Source: Tetradesmus obliquus
Taxonomy: Eukaryota; Chlorophyta; Chlorophyceae; Sphaeropleales; Scenedesmaceae
Length of the DNA: 64,000 nucleotides
Direction of reading: 5' to 3'
Assembly: GCA_030272155.1 (NCBI GenBank)
Contig: CP126195.1
Location: 2,773,001-2,837,000, forward strand
A program made the translations under genes and the position numbers. Position 1 is the stretch's first letter. The number at the start of each line of letters is the position of its first letter. A model generated the notes under the pieces. The model did not search any database. It had not been told where the DNA came from and was given only the letters and a program-made list of their open reading frames with translations. Positions 1-14,000 of this stretch are shown here, in pieces.

Positions 1-233
1 CTGTGTGCCAGTTGCCGATGTGCCTGGCGATGAGTTGCTGGCCACACGTGTAGGCTGCTGGTTGCAGAATGCTCTTGCTTGCGATGCATTGACGCCTGGA
101 TGCTGCGTGCAGCACACAATGCATCAACTACTGTAGCCACCAGCTCCTGCACAAGCGGCGCCTGTACAACCAAAATAACATGTGTTTTGTTCATAAGTTG
201 AGCTCGCGCCTGATGTGCTGTCACCGCCTGCAG

Positions 234-2093
234 GTGTCCTGCTGGCACATTCTCTCCTGGAGGGTCGTTTGCGCCGTGCATCCCATGCGGGCTGCTGCTG
301 ACGTCACCGCCAGGGGCGCCCTCCATCGACTACTGTGAGCACTCTCAGCAGCATCCACGCAGCAGCAGCAGCAGCAGCAGCATCTATTGCACCCGGATGT
401 TTTCAGGATTTGCTTGCCTACTCCGCTACTGCACAGCAGCTGCGGCAGCTGCAGGCATCAGCAACAGGCACACGCCTGTGGGTTGCTGCACAGCAGCACA
501 CCAAGGCGCCATGATGGACACTCCTTGCTGTGAGGTGCATGCCTGCTGCTGCTGGTTTCTGGGGTTGTCAACGTGCATCCTTTGTCTGCTGTGCCTGCTG
601 CCCTGCAGGCAAGTGTGTTGCTGGCTTCGGCTCCACCACTGACCGCCCAGATGACTGGTGAGACGTGTTGCAGCAGATGACTGGCTTATGCAACAGCTGG
701 GGAAAACTGGGCTGGTGTTTCGGTCAGCTGCGGGCATGCCAGGTGTCAGCAGCAGCCTAATCTGTGGCAGCCTCATTATTCCTTCTCTGTTTGATAGCCA
801 TGTCCTGCAATGGCACTCAGCGCGCTCTTGGGGCGGAGCTTCGAGAACTCACACTTACAGTGAGACTGTTGCCCGGTTCAAACACACATCTTTTTCTTCC
901 TGCGTCCCAATGTTCTGCTGCTTCACCCAGCCTGCCTTGCCCAGTGGGCACCTACCAGCCTGACCCCGCAGCAGCAACTGTCAGGTCCGCAGCAGTGGAG
1001 CTCACAGCCGCGCGCGCAGGTGGCAAGGCCAACACACTGCCGTGCATGCGCTGCCCTGCGGGCCGCTCCACCATCCTCACACAAGCCAGCCTGGCCAGCC
1101 AGTGCATCCGTGAGTTGCAGGGTTGGTCAATGCAGCGCTGCAGGATTTATGCAGCGCCAGCGTGCTGCAGCTGCTTACACAGCAGATGCCGTGTGGGTGT
1201 TGGCTGCCTGTGGCTGTCAGTTGCGGCCTTTCCAATGCCAGCGACAGTGCTGTGTTGAGGCGATTCCCAGCGAGAGCTGCATGCATGCGGCTTGAGTGGT
1301 GCATCCAAGATTCACCTGCCTCCTGCCTCAACCTGCGCCACCAGCAGCACACACGCCCGACATCCAGAATGTCCAGGAAGCAAGTATGGCACCAGCACTT
1401 GCTGCTTTGCAAGCTGAAGCAGCTGCTGCGCCACCTTTTCTGTTGCTTACTTTGCAGCGGACTGCCCGCCTGGCTACGGCACGCAGCCGCCCAACTACGA
1501 CCGTTGCCTGCCCGCACCTGTCGGCCGCTGGTGAGCTGTGCCACCACACCTGCTTGCGCTGCTGCAAATTGTGACTGTTTGCATGCAGTGCAGAACATCA
1601 GATCATTGCAGGGCCAAGTGCTGAGCTCACACTCAGGTGCATGAGCACAGCAGCGCTTCATGTGCCAAGTGCTGAGCCACGCAGCTTTGTACAGCCTTGC
1701 GCATGCCCTACACAGCTGCAGCCATAGCAGGAACTTGGACTACACGCTTAGCTGTTACATGTCGGCAACACACGCGTCTTACAGTAACTGACGCAGTTCG
1801 TGGCGTTCTCAAGCAGCAAATGGGTTGGTGCTGTGCACCGCAGGGCACCTGGCGGTCCTATCGGCCGCAGCAGCAGCCAGATCCAGCCCTGCCCATCAGG
1901 CAGGACCACAGTGCGCACAATGAGTGCAACCTCCAAGGACTGCATTGGTGAGCCCAGGCAGCTGTGGCCCTTGCAGGACAGCCCACGCTGCCTGCGCCTG
2001 TGCCTGTTTTTGTGCTCGATGCTGTGGGTGGGCCTAGGCATGTGACCGTGCCTGCCTGTGTCTGTGCCTGTGACTACGCCTGCCTGTGTCTCA
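234..2093 (+). other. Cysteine-rich GCC2/GCC3 (ephrin-receptor-like) module region of the giant gene
   Basis: The exons are 234-334, 609-657, 931-1109, 1458-1530, 1844-1947 and 1977-2093. The phases fit at every junction (2-1, 1-2, 2-1, 1-2, 2-1, 1-1). Three copies show the CPxGxx ... C pattern: CPAGTFSPGG, CPVGTYQPD with MRCPAGRST, and QPCPSGRTT. They alternate with short EGF-like pieces, KCVAGFGSTTDRPDDW and DCPPGYGTQPPNYDRC. In known proteins GCC2/GCC3 modules are disulfide-bonded extracellular segments. The sixth exon (1977-2093) is the least certain: it keeps frame and has a good donor, but it is of low complexity and Cys-rich without a clear module. The alternation of long phase-2-to-1 exons and short phase-1-to-2 exons suggests the pair was duplicated as a unit. 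Confidence 0.75.
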
Positions 2094-5000
2094 GTGAGTG
2101 TGTCTGTGCTCATGCCTGTGCATGGGCAAGCAATGGCCTTGCAAACCTCTTGTGCAGCAGCACATGTGGGGAAGCCAGGCACTGCTCCACGTTGCCTGTC
2201 AACTGGATGCGGCGCTCACTGCAGCCATGTCAAGGGAATCTGCAGGCCTTGCACTCCCTCTTCGGCTTAATGCCATCAAGCAGCAGTGCTGTGCAGCCCC
2301 ACTTGCTCACTGCTGCTTCATGTATGCCTGTTTGTCGTGCTGCTGCAGCACGCACCACCCCTTCAGCCATCAGCCTCAGGGCCAATTCAGACAGCTACAG
2401 CTACACACTGGCCTCACTCACAGTGCCTGCAAACCTTGGGGTGCTGGCGAATGACAACTACACAGACACGTGTGCAGCCAACACTGCGCGCGCAACACTG
2501 CTGGCTGTGCCTGTGAGGGGCAGTGTGGCCCTTGACACTGATGGGGGCTTTGTGTACACAGTCACAAACCCCACACCACTAGGTAGGCCTGTGCATTGTC
2601 CGGCTTGCAGGGCAGGGCTTGTCTGCAGGGCTGTGGTATTTGCATCTGCAGGAGTGGCAGCACTCATTGTCCGATCTTGTATGATGCGTTTTCTAGCGAT
2701 GACGTGCAAGCAGCTATAATGCAAGAACAGCAAGTGGTGCTGTGCAGCAGGCGCCTGTGTGTTACAAGGCCTCGTGATTCTCAAGCTCAGCACCTGGTTG
2801 TCTTGCTACTGCAGGGGTCAACGGTGATGACAGCTTCACATATACGCTGACAGACTGCAACGGCGACACAGACACAGGCAGCGTCGCGCTGCGCTTCGTG
2901 CGGCCCCCAACTGCCAACCCTGACGTCATCAACTGGACTGGCAGCCAGACGAAGCGCGACGCGCCTGGCGTGCTGGTCAATGACGTGTACCCGGGCTGTG
3001 TGCTGTCTCGCGTGACAGTTGAGGTGATGCAGGAGGCCAAGTGGGGCCAGGTGCAGCTGAACAGCGATGGCGCGTGGGTGTACATCTCAAGGCTGAGGCC
3101 AGGTGAGGGCAGCGCGTGTGTACCCTGTTTTTGATTAGGAGGATTGAACCAAATGGCTATCACTGCTCGCAACACAGTTCAACTCCTCTAGGTAGGTACA
3201 GGAGGTGCAGTGGCCAGCATCTTCTGCATATGTATGATTGTAGCTTTGGCTGCAAAGCAGCTGCCGGTGCCCTGCAGCAGCAGTCCAACTGCTGATGTCA
3301 GCATCATGATAACCATACATCAAGCAACGTATGGGTGCCACTTTCAATCAAGCACCCTATCCCCGCTGTCACGTGCCGATGCACCCTACCTGCCTCTGCA
3401 GGCCAGTCAGATTGGTTTGTGTACCGCCTGACAGACTGCAACGGCAACACAGCCGAGGCCAACGTCACACTCAACTTCCAGCCGCAGCCAACCGCCAAGG
3501 ACGACGTGTACGAGTACAATGGCGAGCCCTTCACCAAGACCACAAATGTTGGAGTGCTTGCAAACGACGTCTCAGAGGGCTCAACAGAGCCGCTGACTGC
3601 CAAGCTGAAGACGCAGGCGCTTAATGGCTTTGTCAGCTTGAGCAGGGACGGCGCCTTCACCTACAGCCCCTCAACAGACCTGAGGGCATCCGGCAGCAGC
3701 AATGAATCCGTGCAGGCTGCGTCTGCAGATGTGACGCCCTCCGCGGACAGCGATGTGACGACAATGCAAGGTGCGGACTCTGGTTTGTATGCTTGCGACA
3801 GCTGTGCGTGTATATTCCCGGGCACTGCATGTAAGGTTGGCGCTTCAGGAGTCCAGAAAACCCAGCAGTCATATGAATGGTAGCAAGACCGGGCAAAACT
3901 CACCGGCTGATATCCAATCTGTGTGTGTCTTTGCGCCCAGCCACCGCAACTTAAGGGCGTGCCTCTAACGCAAGGCACCTCAAACACTCAAACAAACCAC
4001 TAGTCCGCTAGCCTGTGTGTCCTTCAAAGCAGCAGCAGCAGTCCCACACAGCAGACACAGCCCAGGCATCACCAGCTGCGCTCACTGCCCTGCAACAGCA
4101 GCACACTTGTCCTGCAACATCTGTCACACCCCACACCTCGCCCATGCAGCCGGCGACGACGTCTTCACCTACATCGTCACTGACGGCAACGGCTGGTCGT
4201 CCGAGGGCCGCGCCTTCATACGTTTTGTGCCGGACCCACTGCCCACTGCTGCCAGCGACCTATACAACTACACCGGCAGCAGCACCTCGCAGCCGCTGGG
4301 CGCCATCCTTAGGAATGACGTCAACCCAGCCACCTGTGTGGCTAAGAATGTGTCACTGCTGGTGTCGCTGGACTCTGGTGTAAGGAATGGCGTGCTGACG
4401 CTGGCTCAGGACGGGCGATTCACCTACTCAGCCAACAGCAATCCGCCACGTGAGGCTTGCACGTTTCATGGATGATCGTCAAACTGCTAGAACAGCTGCC
4501 AGTTTCAATTGCATCGCTTGCAGCGTCCAGCAATGAGAGAGGATAGTTACATGTGGGTCCTGTGCCTGTTGCTGCTACCGCTCTCTTGTTGCCCCTCGCT
4601 TTGCACGCACCTTGTAACGAGACCAGTCAACCCCCTGGCCCACCTTCCCCAGCCCTCTCACAACCTTCAACCTGTCTTCTATCCTTGTACCCGCAGTGTC
4701 TGACTCGTTCACCTACAAGATCACCGACTGCAACCAGAAGACCGCCACAGCACGCGTGGACCTGGTCTACCAGCCGCCACCAGTGGCCACAGCAGACAGC
4801 CGCCCCTACACAGGCGCAGGCTTCTCAGTGATGGCTCCTGGGGTGCTGGGCAATGATCTGATCGCGCCTTACTGCTCGCCAGGCACTGTGACAGCCACCA
4901 TCGTCACACAGGCCAGGCAGGGCGTCGTGACGCTGCAGAAGGACGGCTCGTATGCATATGTGCCCAAGACCACCCCAGGTGATTGCACGCAAGGCAGCGC

Positions 5001-8000
5001 AAGGCAGCGCAATTTGCGCAGCTGCTGTGTGTGATGCGGTAGCAGCTGGAGCAGGAGAGTTGATGAGTCAGCGCTGAGCTGGCTTGTGTGCATGCCACAT
5101 GGTGTCTCCTGGCCAGCTGACCAACAAAAGCAGCAGAGCTGCCTCGTGGTTTGATGACGCCTGTGCCTGCTGCGACTACAGCAAGCAGTGCTCATTTGCG
5201 CTTGCTGCGGATGCCGCTGCTGTTTTCCTGCTGCAGGCGTATCTGACACGTGGCAGTACCTGGTCACGGTGAGTGTGCTCCGCTTTTCAACTTGCAGTGG
5301 CTGCTTGCGCTAGCTCCCGTGGTACTTCTTCTTCACACAATTCTGGCAGCACGCATGGAGTATGTGCAATGTATCGCAATGCAACTGATGGCAGCCGCCT
5401 ACGCTTTGCTGCTGGTTGTGTGCACTGCAACTGAAGCTGCTGCTGTGCTGTTGCCGCTACAAAACAACTCCTGCAGGACTGCAACGGCAACAGCGCGACA
5501 GGCACCGTCACCTTCACATACGTGCAGCCTGTGAAGGCCACAGATGACGTGTACGTGCAGTACGGCAGGGTGTACCAGCGCACAGCACGTGAAGGTGTGC
5601 TGGCAAATGACGTCACGCCCTCTGCCTGCCCGGCAGGCTCACTCAATGCGTCACAGATCCTGCTGTCAGGGCCCAAGAACGGTTACCTGGTGCTGGTAAG
5701 CAGTGTGACTAGTTCAACTCAACCAGCTGCAGCAGCAGCAGCTGCTGCTGCTGCTGCGGTTGTGTTTTGCAAGCTTGCTGTTGTGACAGTTGCGCAGATC
5801 TGCAAAGCTGGACTTCCTGTTTGATAGTTGCTGTTCCTCTGCGGCAGATGGCAGATTCCACAGTACTGACACACCAAGCGCTGCTGCTGCTGCCTGCCTG
5901 GCCTGCTGCAGAACCTGGATGGCTCCTTCATTTACACGCCTGGCACAAGGGGAGTTGATGACAGCTTCCAGTACATGGCCATGGACTGGTGCGCAGCTGC
6001 AGCAACACAGTACCATCAGTGCATCCTGCGTCAGTGCTTCCAGCCACCTGGTGTGCTTGATGCGTTGTGCGTTGCAAGGTTACCACGTACAACCATGCTT
6101 GCATGTTCCCCTGACGACTCAAATCGCTGCAGGAGTAGCATACGTGATGCTGTTGAGGGCCTTGTGTTGCTCACCAGCGTTGCTGTTATTGGCTGTTCCT
6201 TGCACTTGCCCCGCACAGCAACGCCAACACCGACACAGCCACAGTGAGGCTGGTCTACTCAGCCAACGACCCCTTTGCAGCCACGCCAGTGGATGACCGC
6301 TACACCTGGAGCGGCACGTCCTTCAGTGTGAATGCTGACAAGGGTGTCATGGTAAATGACATCAAGGCCAACTGCACCAACGGAGGCACCCACACCACCA
6401 CCCTGGCCTCATCCAGCAGCAGGGGCAACGTGGCGATGTGAGTGCTGCCCCTGCTGCTGCTGATGCCAAATACCGTGTTCTGTGATGTGACGTCAGCAGT
6501 GCTGCCGAGCAGCATTGTCGACAGCAATGGCAGCAGCTATAGGCAACACTGCGCTGCGCTGCTGTGTCTGCGGTTGCGGTGGTACAAACTCCAACCTGCA
6601 CAGTCACCTGCGCTTACCACCGCTGGCTGCAGCACCTCGGCACCTGCTGCACCATCGCGCACACATTGATTTCCTGATGAGCTGCTCTGTGGTGCTGGCT
6701 GTGCTGCCCTGCAGTGCATCTGATGGCAGCTTTGTCTACATTGCCACATCCTCCCCAGGTGCGGCCATACAAAGCTTTTGTGCATCCGAACATGATGAGA
6801 TATGTAGCATCAGACAGCCGACAGCATGCCTTATGTCTGATCTTTCCAGGAACAACACACAACTGCTGTTGGCATGGCAGCTGTGGCATCAGCAACCCTG
6901 CCTGGCTGCTGACCTGTTGGACAGCTCAAGGAACTCACAATGCGCTTGTTTTGTGCTGCATGCTGCTGCAGGTTCCGACAGCTTTGCTTACAGGCTGACG
7001 GACTGCAGCGGCAACATCAAGACTGCGACAGTCACGCTGGTGTACATTGCGCCACCAGTGGCGGTGGCCGATAGATGGTGAGCCTCCCAATGACACACCC
7101 AACCAACCCAGCATTGCAGGATGCAACGCTGCAGCCGCCAGCAGCTGCTGCATCCTCGGGGGTGGACATTGCGAAGCACAGCAGTCTCCTGCCTGAAATC
7201 GACCGCACGCACATGTGTAGATGTCTGTGTGAGGCAAACACACCGCACGGCTGCCTTATAATACGCGCCTGTTCTGCACTGCACAGGACCTACACCAGCA
7301 ACCGCCTGAACATCCCAGCGCCTGGCCTGCTGGCCAATGACAAATGGGACTGCCCGGATGGCAGCCTCACACTGACAGGGCCCAGCAAGACAGCCAATGG
7401 CCTGCTGGCCATAGACCCCAAGGACGGCTCCTTCAGCTACATCGCATCCACAACGCCCAGTGAGTCGCAGGCGCAGCTTTGTTATGTGTCAAGAACGTGT
7501 TTCATTTCGCAGTACATTGCATTGACACTTTGAAGGTTCTGTGTTTCTCGCTGTGCGCTGCAATCTGCTGCACAAAGAGGATCACCAGCTTGCTGCACCC
7601 AAATGCACGCGTGCACAACCTGTCGCTGCTGCCCCCGTGCAGGCCAGTCAGACTCGTTTGCCTACACACTCACCGACTGCAACGGCAACAGCGCGTCATC
7701 AACCGTCACGCTCGTCTATGCCGCACCGCCAACCGCCAAGGACGACCTGTACGAGTTTGCTGGTGGCCAGATTGTGAAGCTGGCACCAGCCGGCGTGCTC
7801 GCCAATGATGTGAATGCAGCCGCATGCCAGCTGACAAGTGGCTTGTCAGCCTCGCTGCTGGCCAAGCCTGCCAATGGAGCTGTGGTGCTAGACAAGGATG
7901 GTGCCTTTGTGTACACCCCCAGCAATGGCATAGCAAGTGAGCGAGTGCTGCTGCTGCTGCATGTGCTACAAGTGGCAGGGTTGCTAGTCTGCCGTATGCT

Positions 8001-11000
8001 ATGCAGTGGTGATGCTGCTTGGCATGCTTGACATGTGCAGCCAGAGCAGACTGTGGGAAACACCCTGCCTGTTGCACACTGCGGCACTTCAAGCAGTAGA
8101 TACTGCCATGTGATTAAATGCGTTGTGTCTGCTGCCTGTGCCTGCAGCTGCCAGCGACTCGTTCACCTACCAGGTCATAGGTGCGCTTGCCTTGATCGTG
8201 CATGTGTTGCACTCAGCTGCTTGCCTTGATCGTGCCTGTGTTGCACTCAGCTGCTTGCAGTTGCCGCCGGCGCCGCGTTAGCATGCTGCCTAGCTGATGT
8301 GCAGCCCGCTGTCGACCACTAGCAATCACTGGCTGTCTCACCTGCGTCAACCCTAACTATCACACCTGTGCCAGCAGCATGTAGTGCTGCACTTTTTGTT
8401 GCATTGCATGGAGCTTTGTCAGCAGCAGCCGTCATTGTCCAAAATACTGTCCTCTTCACCTTGCCACACCCAACAACCAAATGCGTTTCTGCTGCAGACT
8501 GCAACAGCAACACTGCCTCAGCGACTGTGACTCTCAGGTACATTCAGCCAGTGCCGCCATTGGCATCCCCGGAGTCCTTCACTTTCAGCGGCAGCAACGG
8601 CGCAGCCAGCATCACCCGCCCTGCAGGCACGCTCACCTCAAATGACAAGTGGAGCAGCTCGTGCCTGGGCAGCAGCAACAGGAGCGTGGTGTCACTAGTT
8701 ACACCGCCCGTGACTGGCCAGCTGTCGGTTGGTGAGGACGGAGGCTTCACATACACCGTGGCAAGCACGTCCGGTGAGCGGCTACATTGGCATTACTGAC
8801 AGGCTGTGCTGCTGGCCGTGAACTGCTCTGCTGGGCCTTGCAATGCCACAGCTTGTGCATCGGGTGGCCTTGACCTGCACTGATGCTGCTGGTGGCATGC
8901 TTGCTGCACGTCATGGTGAAATGCATCTGCACTGTTCCCCAGCCCATGTTATTGCCTGCAATGTCACTCAGCTGATGGGAAGTTGCCTGCAACCTCCCAT
9001 CAGCTGACTGAGTTCGCAGGCAAGCCAGTGGCAATGCAGATCTGACACGGCGTGGGTGCTCTTTGCTTGTGCTGGTGCTGCTGCAGGCAGCAGTGCCATC
9101 AGGAGTGTCTTCTTTGTGTACAAGCTCACAGACTGCAACGGCCTGTCAGACACAGCACGCGTGGACCTCAACTATGCCCAGCCGCCTATCCCTGTCAATG
9201 ACAGGATCCCTTACTCCGCCTCCTTCTTCAGGACAGCAGCACAGGGTGTGCTGGTCAACGACCAGAACTCCCCCGCCTGCCCCAACACGCCTGCGACGGC
9301 ATCAGTTGTGACACCCCCGAGGAATACGTTGAGCCTCAACCCTGATGGCAGCTTCAACTACCTGGTGCTCACCACAGGCGACGACTCCTTCGTCTACCGC
9401 GTCACGGTGAGGAGCAGGTGCCAGGTGGAGTTTCATGCATCTGCTGCTGTGCGACTGCTGGAAAACACCGGTATCTATGCAGCCTGCGTACACGATTCAT
9501 ATTGCCAGAGAAGAAGTGAGGATCGACTGTCTCTTGATGCATGTGCCTTGCCCTGTTGCGCCTGCAGGACTGCAACGGCAACAGCGCCACCGCCACTGTC
9601 GACCTGCCGTTTGTGGCAGCATCCACAGCCACAGACGACAGCTTCAGGTATGTGGGCGGGCGCGTCACCAAGGTGGCCTCTCAGGGCGTGCTGATCAACG
9701 ACATCGCGGCGCCATCCTGCCAGAGCGGCGCACTGACGGCTGCGCTGGTGACCGCGCCGGTGAATGGCGTGCTGACTGGAGGGCTGTCGCGGGACGGCGC
9801 CTTTGTGTACGACCCCTTCTCCATCCCAGGTGAGCTATGTTTGTTGCGGCGGCTGCTTCCCGAGGCAACTGGAGGCAGGTGCTATATGCCATGCAAAACA
9901 CTGATGGCAAGCCGCGGATTCCTGTGCTGCATCATACTGCTCCCTGCAGTGTGCTCATCTTCCACAATCGTGCAGCCTTCTGGCCAGCCGGCCCATGCGC
10001 ACTGCCTTGCAACCTCCTCATGTGGCATGTGTGTGCACATTACGGCACCAAGGCACTCACTGCAGCGTGTTTCACCCGCTGCACCTGCTGTTTGTTTGTG
10101 CTGTGCGCAGGCACCGATGACCAGTTCACGTACAGGATCACAGGTGTGTTCGCTGCTGACACACTGCAGCACTGCCAGATGGCAGAACTGCTTGTGAGCA
10201 GCAAGTTGATCTAGCGCAGCGCTGTACAATCCAGGTGCTTGAGAGAGTACATGTAACCTACATGCACACACGTACAGGCCTGCACCTTCATCAACTCACT
10301 CCCTGACTTGTAAACTTGCACCTGCAGACTGCAACAGCATCACCGCAACAGCCACAGTGAAGCTGGTCTACTCGACCAATGACCCCATGGCCCTGCTGGC
10401 AGTTGATGACAAGTACAGCTTCAGCAGCAGCATCACCATCCCCACAGCGCGCGGCGTGCTGGTGAATGACAGGAATGCAGCCTCCTGCACTGCGCCGCTG
10501 GTGCCAACGGTGCTGACGGCAGCAGCCAGGGGCACGGTCAGCCTCAGCACTGATGGCAGCTTCTCATACGTGCCTGGAGCCACCCCAGGTGAGGCGCAAT
10601 AGCAGCCAGCTCCCTGCTACCATGAGCAAGGAGCAAAAGCAAAGCAAGCAAGCAAGCAAGCAAGCAGGCAAGCAAGCAAGCAAGCAAGCAAGCAGGGGCT
10701 TTTCAGCAGGCTGCAGTGGCATGTGCCTGTTGTGGCTAGACTACATATATATTCGAGCCACAGCAGCAAGTGCTGAGGCAGCTAGCAGTGGTGGCCAGCA
10801 GTCATGGGAATCCGCCGGTGGTGACCATGCCTTTACACGCTGCACATCCAAGCATGTCGCTCTTGTCATGCTAAGGGTGCAGCTGCTGGAGGCTGCACGA
10901 TCAATTGCGCCAATCAACTAGGGGTGCTGCCGTGAAGTCAAGCTCCTGGTCATTGGACAACTATGGTGAGGCGCTGCCACTCATGCTGCTGCTGCTGCTG

Positions 11001-14000
11001 CTGCTGCTGTTATGTCATTGCTTCATCCTGCCAAGCAGGTGATGACTCCTTCGAGTACCAGATCAGGGACTGCACAGGTGAGCGCCTGGGTAGAGACAGC
11101 ACGCACATTCTGCGCCGCGTGCACTCCACACAGTGCTGCTCGTTGGTTGACAAGCTTGCATCTGCTGTCTGCTCAGCAAACGATTGTGCAACACCGCTTT
11201 CAAAAACCATCCAGTACCAAATGATAGTCGGCTCGCTGACTGTTCTTCCTGATGTTTGTTTGCCTGCAGGCATCACTGACAGGGGCATGGTCACGCTGTC
11301 CTACGTGGCGCCGCCAGACGCAGTGCCGGACGCCTATCGTTACACCGGCCTGCCTTTCTCTGTGGCAGCGCCTGGCGTGCTCAGCAATGACAAGTATGGA
11401 GCCAACTGCGCTGTGCGGGTGGGGCCTTCATCCATCACTACTGCCAGTGGCACTTTCACGCTGGCGCCTGATGGCGGCTTCTCTTACAGCAGCAGCGCTG
11501 CTGGCAGGCTGGCCAGTGACTCCTTCACCTACAACCTCACGGTGGGTGTGCACAGCTGCAAGGAGGCAGCAACAGGAATAGGGTTTGCCGCAAACTTTGG
11601 TTGGTCCCAGATGAGCTTACCCTGCCAGTGCGCCAAGCTCTGCGGCAACGTGTTTTTTTAACACACTAGCTTGAGTGGTTTGACGTAGAGTGGTTTTTGC
11701 TTTTGCACCTACTATTTGGATGCAGGACGCTGCTTGCCCAGCTGCACTGCAGCAGTGGGGGTTGCCTCACTTGCGCGTCTTGCTGCTGCTGTACAGGACT
11801 GCAATGGCAACGCGGACACTGCTGTTGTTACCCTGACGTTTGTGGAGCCCCCAACTGCCATAGCAGACACCTATACGCACACTGGCAGCTCCCTTACTGT
11901 TGTTGATAGTGCGCAAGTGCGAGGCATCCTGTTCAATGACCTGAACCCAGCCTGCCCTGGCAAGCCACTAATTGCCACCGTGGTGAACCCAACCACAAGG
12001 GGTGTGGTCACACTCACCACGGACGGAGGGTTCACATATGTTCCCAACCCAAATGTGCAGCCGGGTGAGTGCTTGTTGCTTCAGTTGTCAGTGACACATG
12101 TTACATATTTCGGAGGCAGACAGCACGATGTGTGTAACTCATAAAGCTGCTGTGCGCTGGCAACTTTACTGCTTGTGCAGCCAGGCAGTCAAGCTGTCAC
12201 GCACCACTGACGCAACGCTGTTTAAAACTCAGAACGACAACAAGTATTTGCGTGTGTGCGCACTCCTTGCTGCTCGCGCTGCAGGCGACGATGTCTTCAC
12301 GTACATGACCACTGGTGAGTGCAAACCCTGGTGCTCCCAGCTACAGCTGTGGATGTGTATGCTGCGCAAGACACACACACCGCTACCAGTAGCTTAGCCG
12401 GATGGTGCTGCTCTTTTTCAGGGTGCTTCATACTGCATGCATCCAACAGGTGTTGCTGCAATGCCGGCTAACTCTGCAGGCCAGTAAAGGAAGAATGGTC
12501 TGATGGCAGCTGCCCTTGCTGACCTTGTATCTGTTGCCAACAGGTTTTGGTTTGTATGCCGTAGTGACCAGCTGCAGCTGCATTTCAACAGTCAAGCAGC
12601 TCTGACCACACATCATCGCCTCTCTGCCCTGCTCCGTCGCACCTATCTCCTGTCCATGTGTTGCTGCAGACTGCAACAGCAACAGCGCAAACGCCACAGT
12701 CACGCTCAAGTACGTAGCGCCACCGAAGGCAGTGGCAGACAGCTACAGCTACCCTGGGGGCTCTTTCACCCTGGTGGACAGTGCAGCAACACGCGGCATC
12801 CTGTTCAATGATGTGAACCCTTCGTGCCCAAGCACCCCACTGGCGCCAGCCATCACCAACCCTACCACAAAGGGTGTCGTCACACTCACCACCAATGGAG
12901 GCTTCACGTATGTGCCGAACGCCAACGTTGCTCCAGGTGAGGCTGCAATGGAGCAAGCTTTTGAGTTCGGCCGAGCGTCTGAAGCAGATCCTGACAAGCA
13001 CATGCCTGTCACAGTGCCATTGCAGAGCAGGGTGACTTGCAGATGCAAGGCAGTGGCAGCATCAACATCTTAGCAGCATAGAGCCTTCATCACACCTAGC
13101 TATGAGTGTGCTAGCTGTAAACCGCAACGTGCACGCAGGCACACTCACCTCTTGAGTAGGAAGTGTGTAGAGCAGAAGATTTGACAGTAGTTTTGGGCAG
13201 CAAGCAGCACTCGCACCTGCTGGGCCAAAGAGCCGGGTGGCAGAGCAGCTGCGTGCAACTATTCTGCTGAATGCATGGCTGGGCATTCTCCTGGCTCACT
13301 GCTGTCTGTCCTGCGTTGCTGCGCCATTTCAGGCGATGATGTGTTCACGTACGAGGTCACAGGTGAGCTGCAACCATCCACAGCTGTGCGGCACAGTAAG
13401 ACAAGCAGCTCCTCCTGCCCGTCACAGTTACTCCCCTGGCACCCATATCATTGATGGAGGTTGAAGTGTTGCCACTCGATTCTAGCAAATGACATGGCAC
13501 ACAGGAGCGAGTATGGGCAGTGGCATGGTTATCTCTGCTGCAGATGCTAACCACTGTTGCTGCTGCTGCTGCTGCTGCTGCCGCCTCCAGACTGCAAGGG
13601 CAACAAGGCCAGCGCCACAGTCACCCTCAAGTATGACGTGCCAGCCACAGCAGCTGCAGATAGCTACAGCTACAGCAAGTCGCCCCTGCAGATCCCTGCA
13701 GCGACAGGCGTGCTGGCCAACGACAACAATGCGCCAAGCTGCGTTGCACAGAACAAGCCTGTTACCATTGCTGTGGTCACCAGCACCACCAAGGGCAACC
13801 TGCAGGTGAGTGCGCCACTTGTGAGCGGCAGCGCAACTTGTCCTTGTGTCAATTTGCTCCTGTGTGCGCCTGCTGCTGCTGCTGCTAGCACAAGCGTCCT
13901 CAGCCTTGGCTTGCTGTGCCAGTGCCCAGCCCCGGGAGCAAGCCTATGGCGCAACATCTAATCTGCAACCTGCTGCTGGCGCTGGTATTGCTGCTGCTCC

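Larger units (their letters stand above)
2349..12936 (+). repeat. Tandem-95 Ig-like repeats 1-16 (exon map)
   Basis: Exons: 2349-2582 (2367 is an alternative start), 2815-3102, 3402-3770, 4150-4449, 4697-4978, 5237-5268, 5477-5695, 5912-5988, 6219-6437, 6715-6758, 6972-7077, 7287-7459, 7643-7936, 8148-8180, 8498-8773, 9087-9406, 9568-9829, 10111-10143, 10328-10588, 11039-11077, 11270-11541, 11797-12064, 12285-12314, 12670-12936. Repeats 2-5 and 9 are single exons bounded by phase-1 introns on both sides, each a multiple of three. Repeats 10, 13, 14 and 16 carry an extra phase-1 intron in or just before the TDC motif, which leaves a 30-39-nt microexon coding for DDSFTYxxT. Repeats 6-8 have further private splits. 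Repeat 3 has an unusual Ser/Asp-rich 30-residue tail before its donor. Confidence 0.85.

Noticed and set aside
764-1110. Apparent signal peptide AASLFLLCLIAMSCNGT before the third GCC exon
   Set aside because: The frame begins with GTG, not ATG, and the exon that fits upstream phase starts at 931. The gene already has coding exons at 234 and 609.
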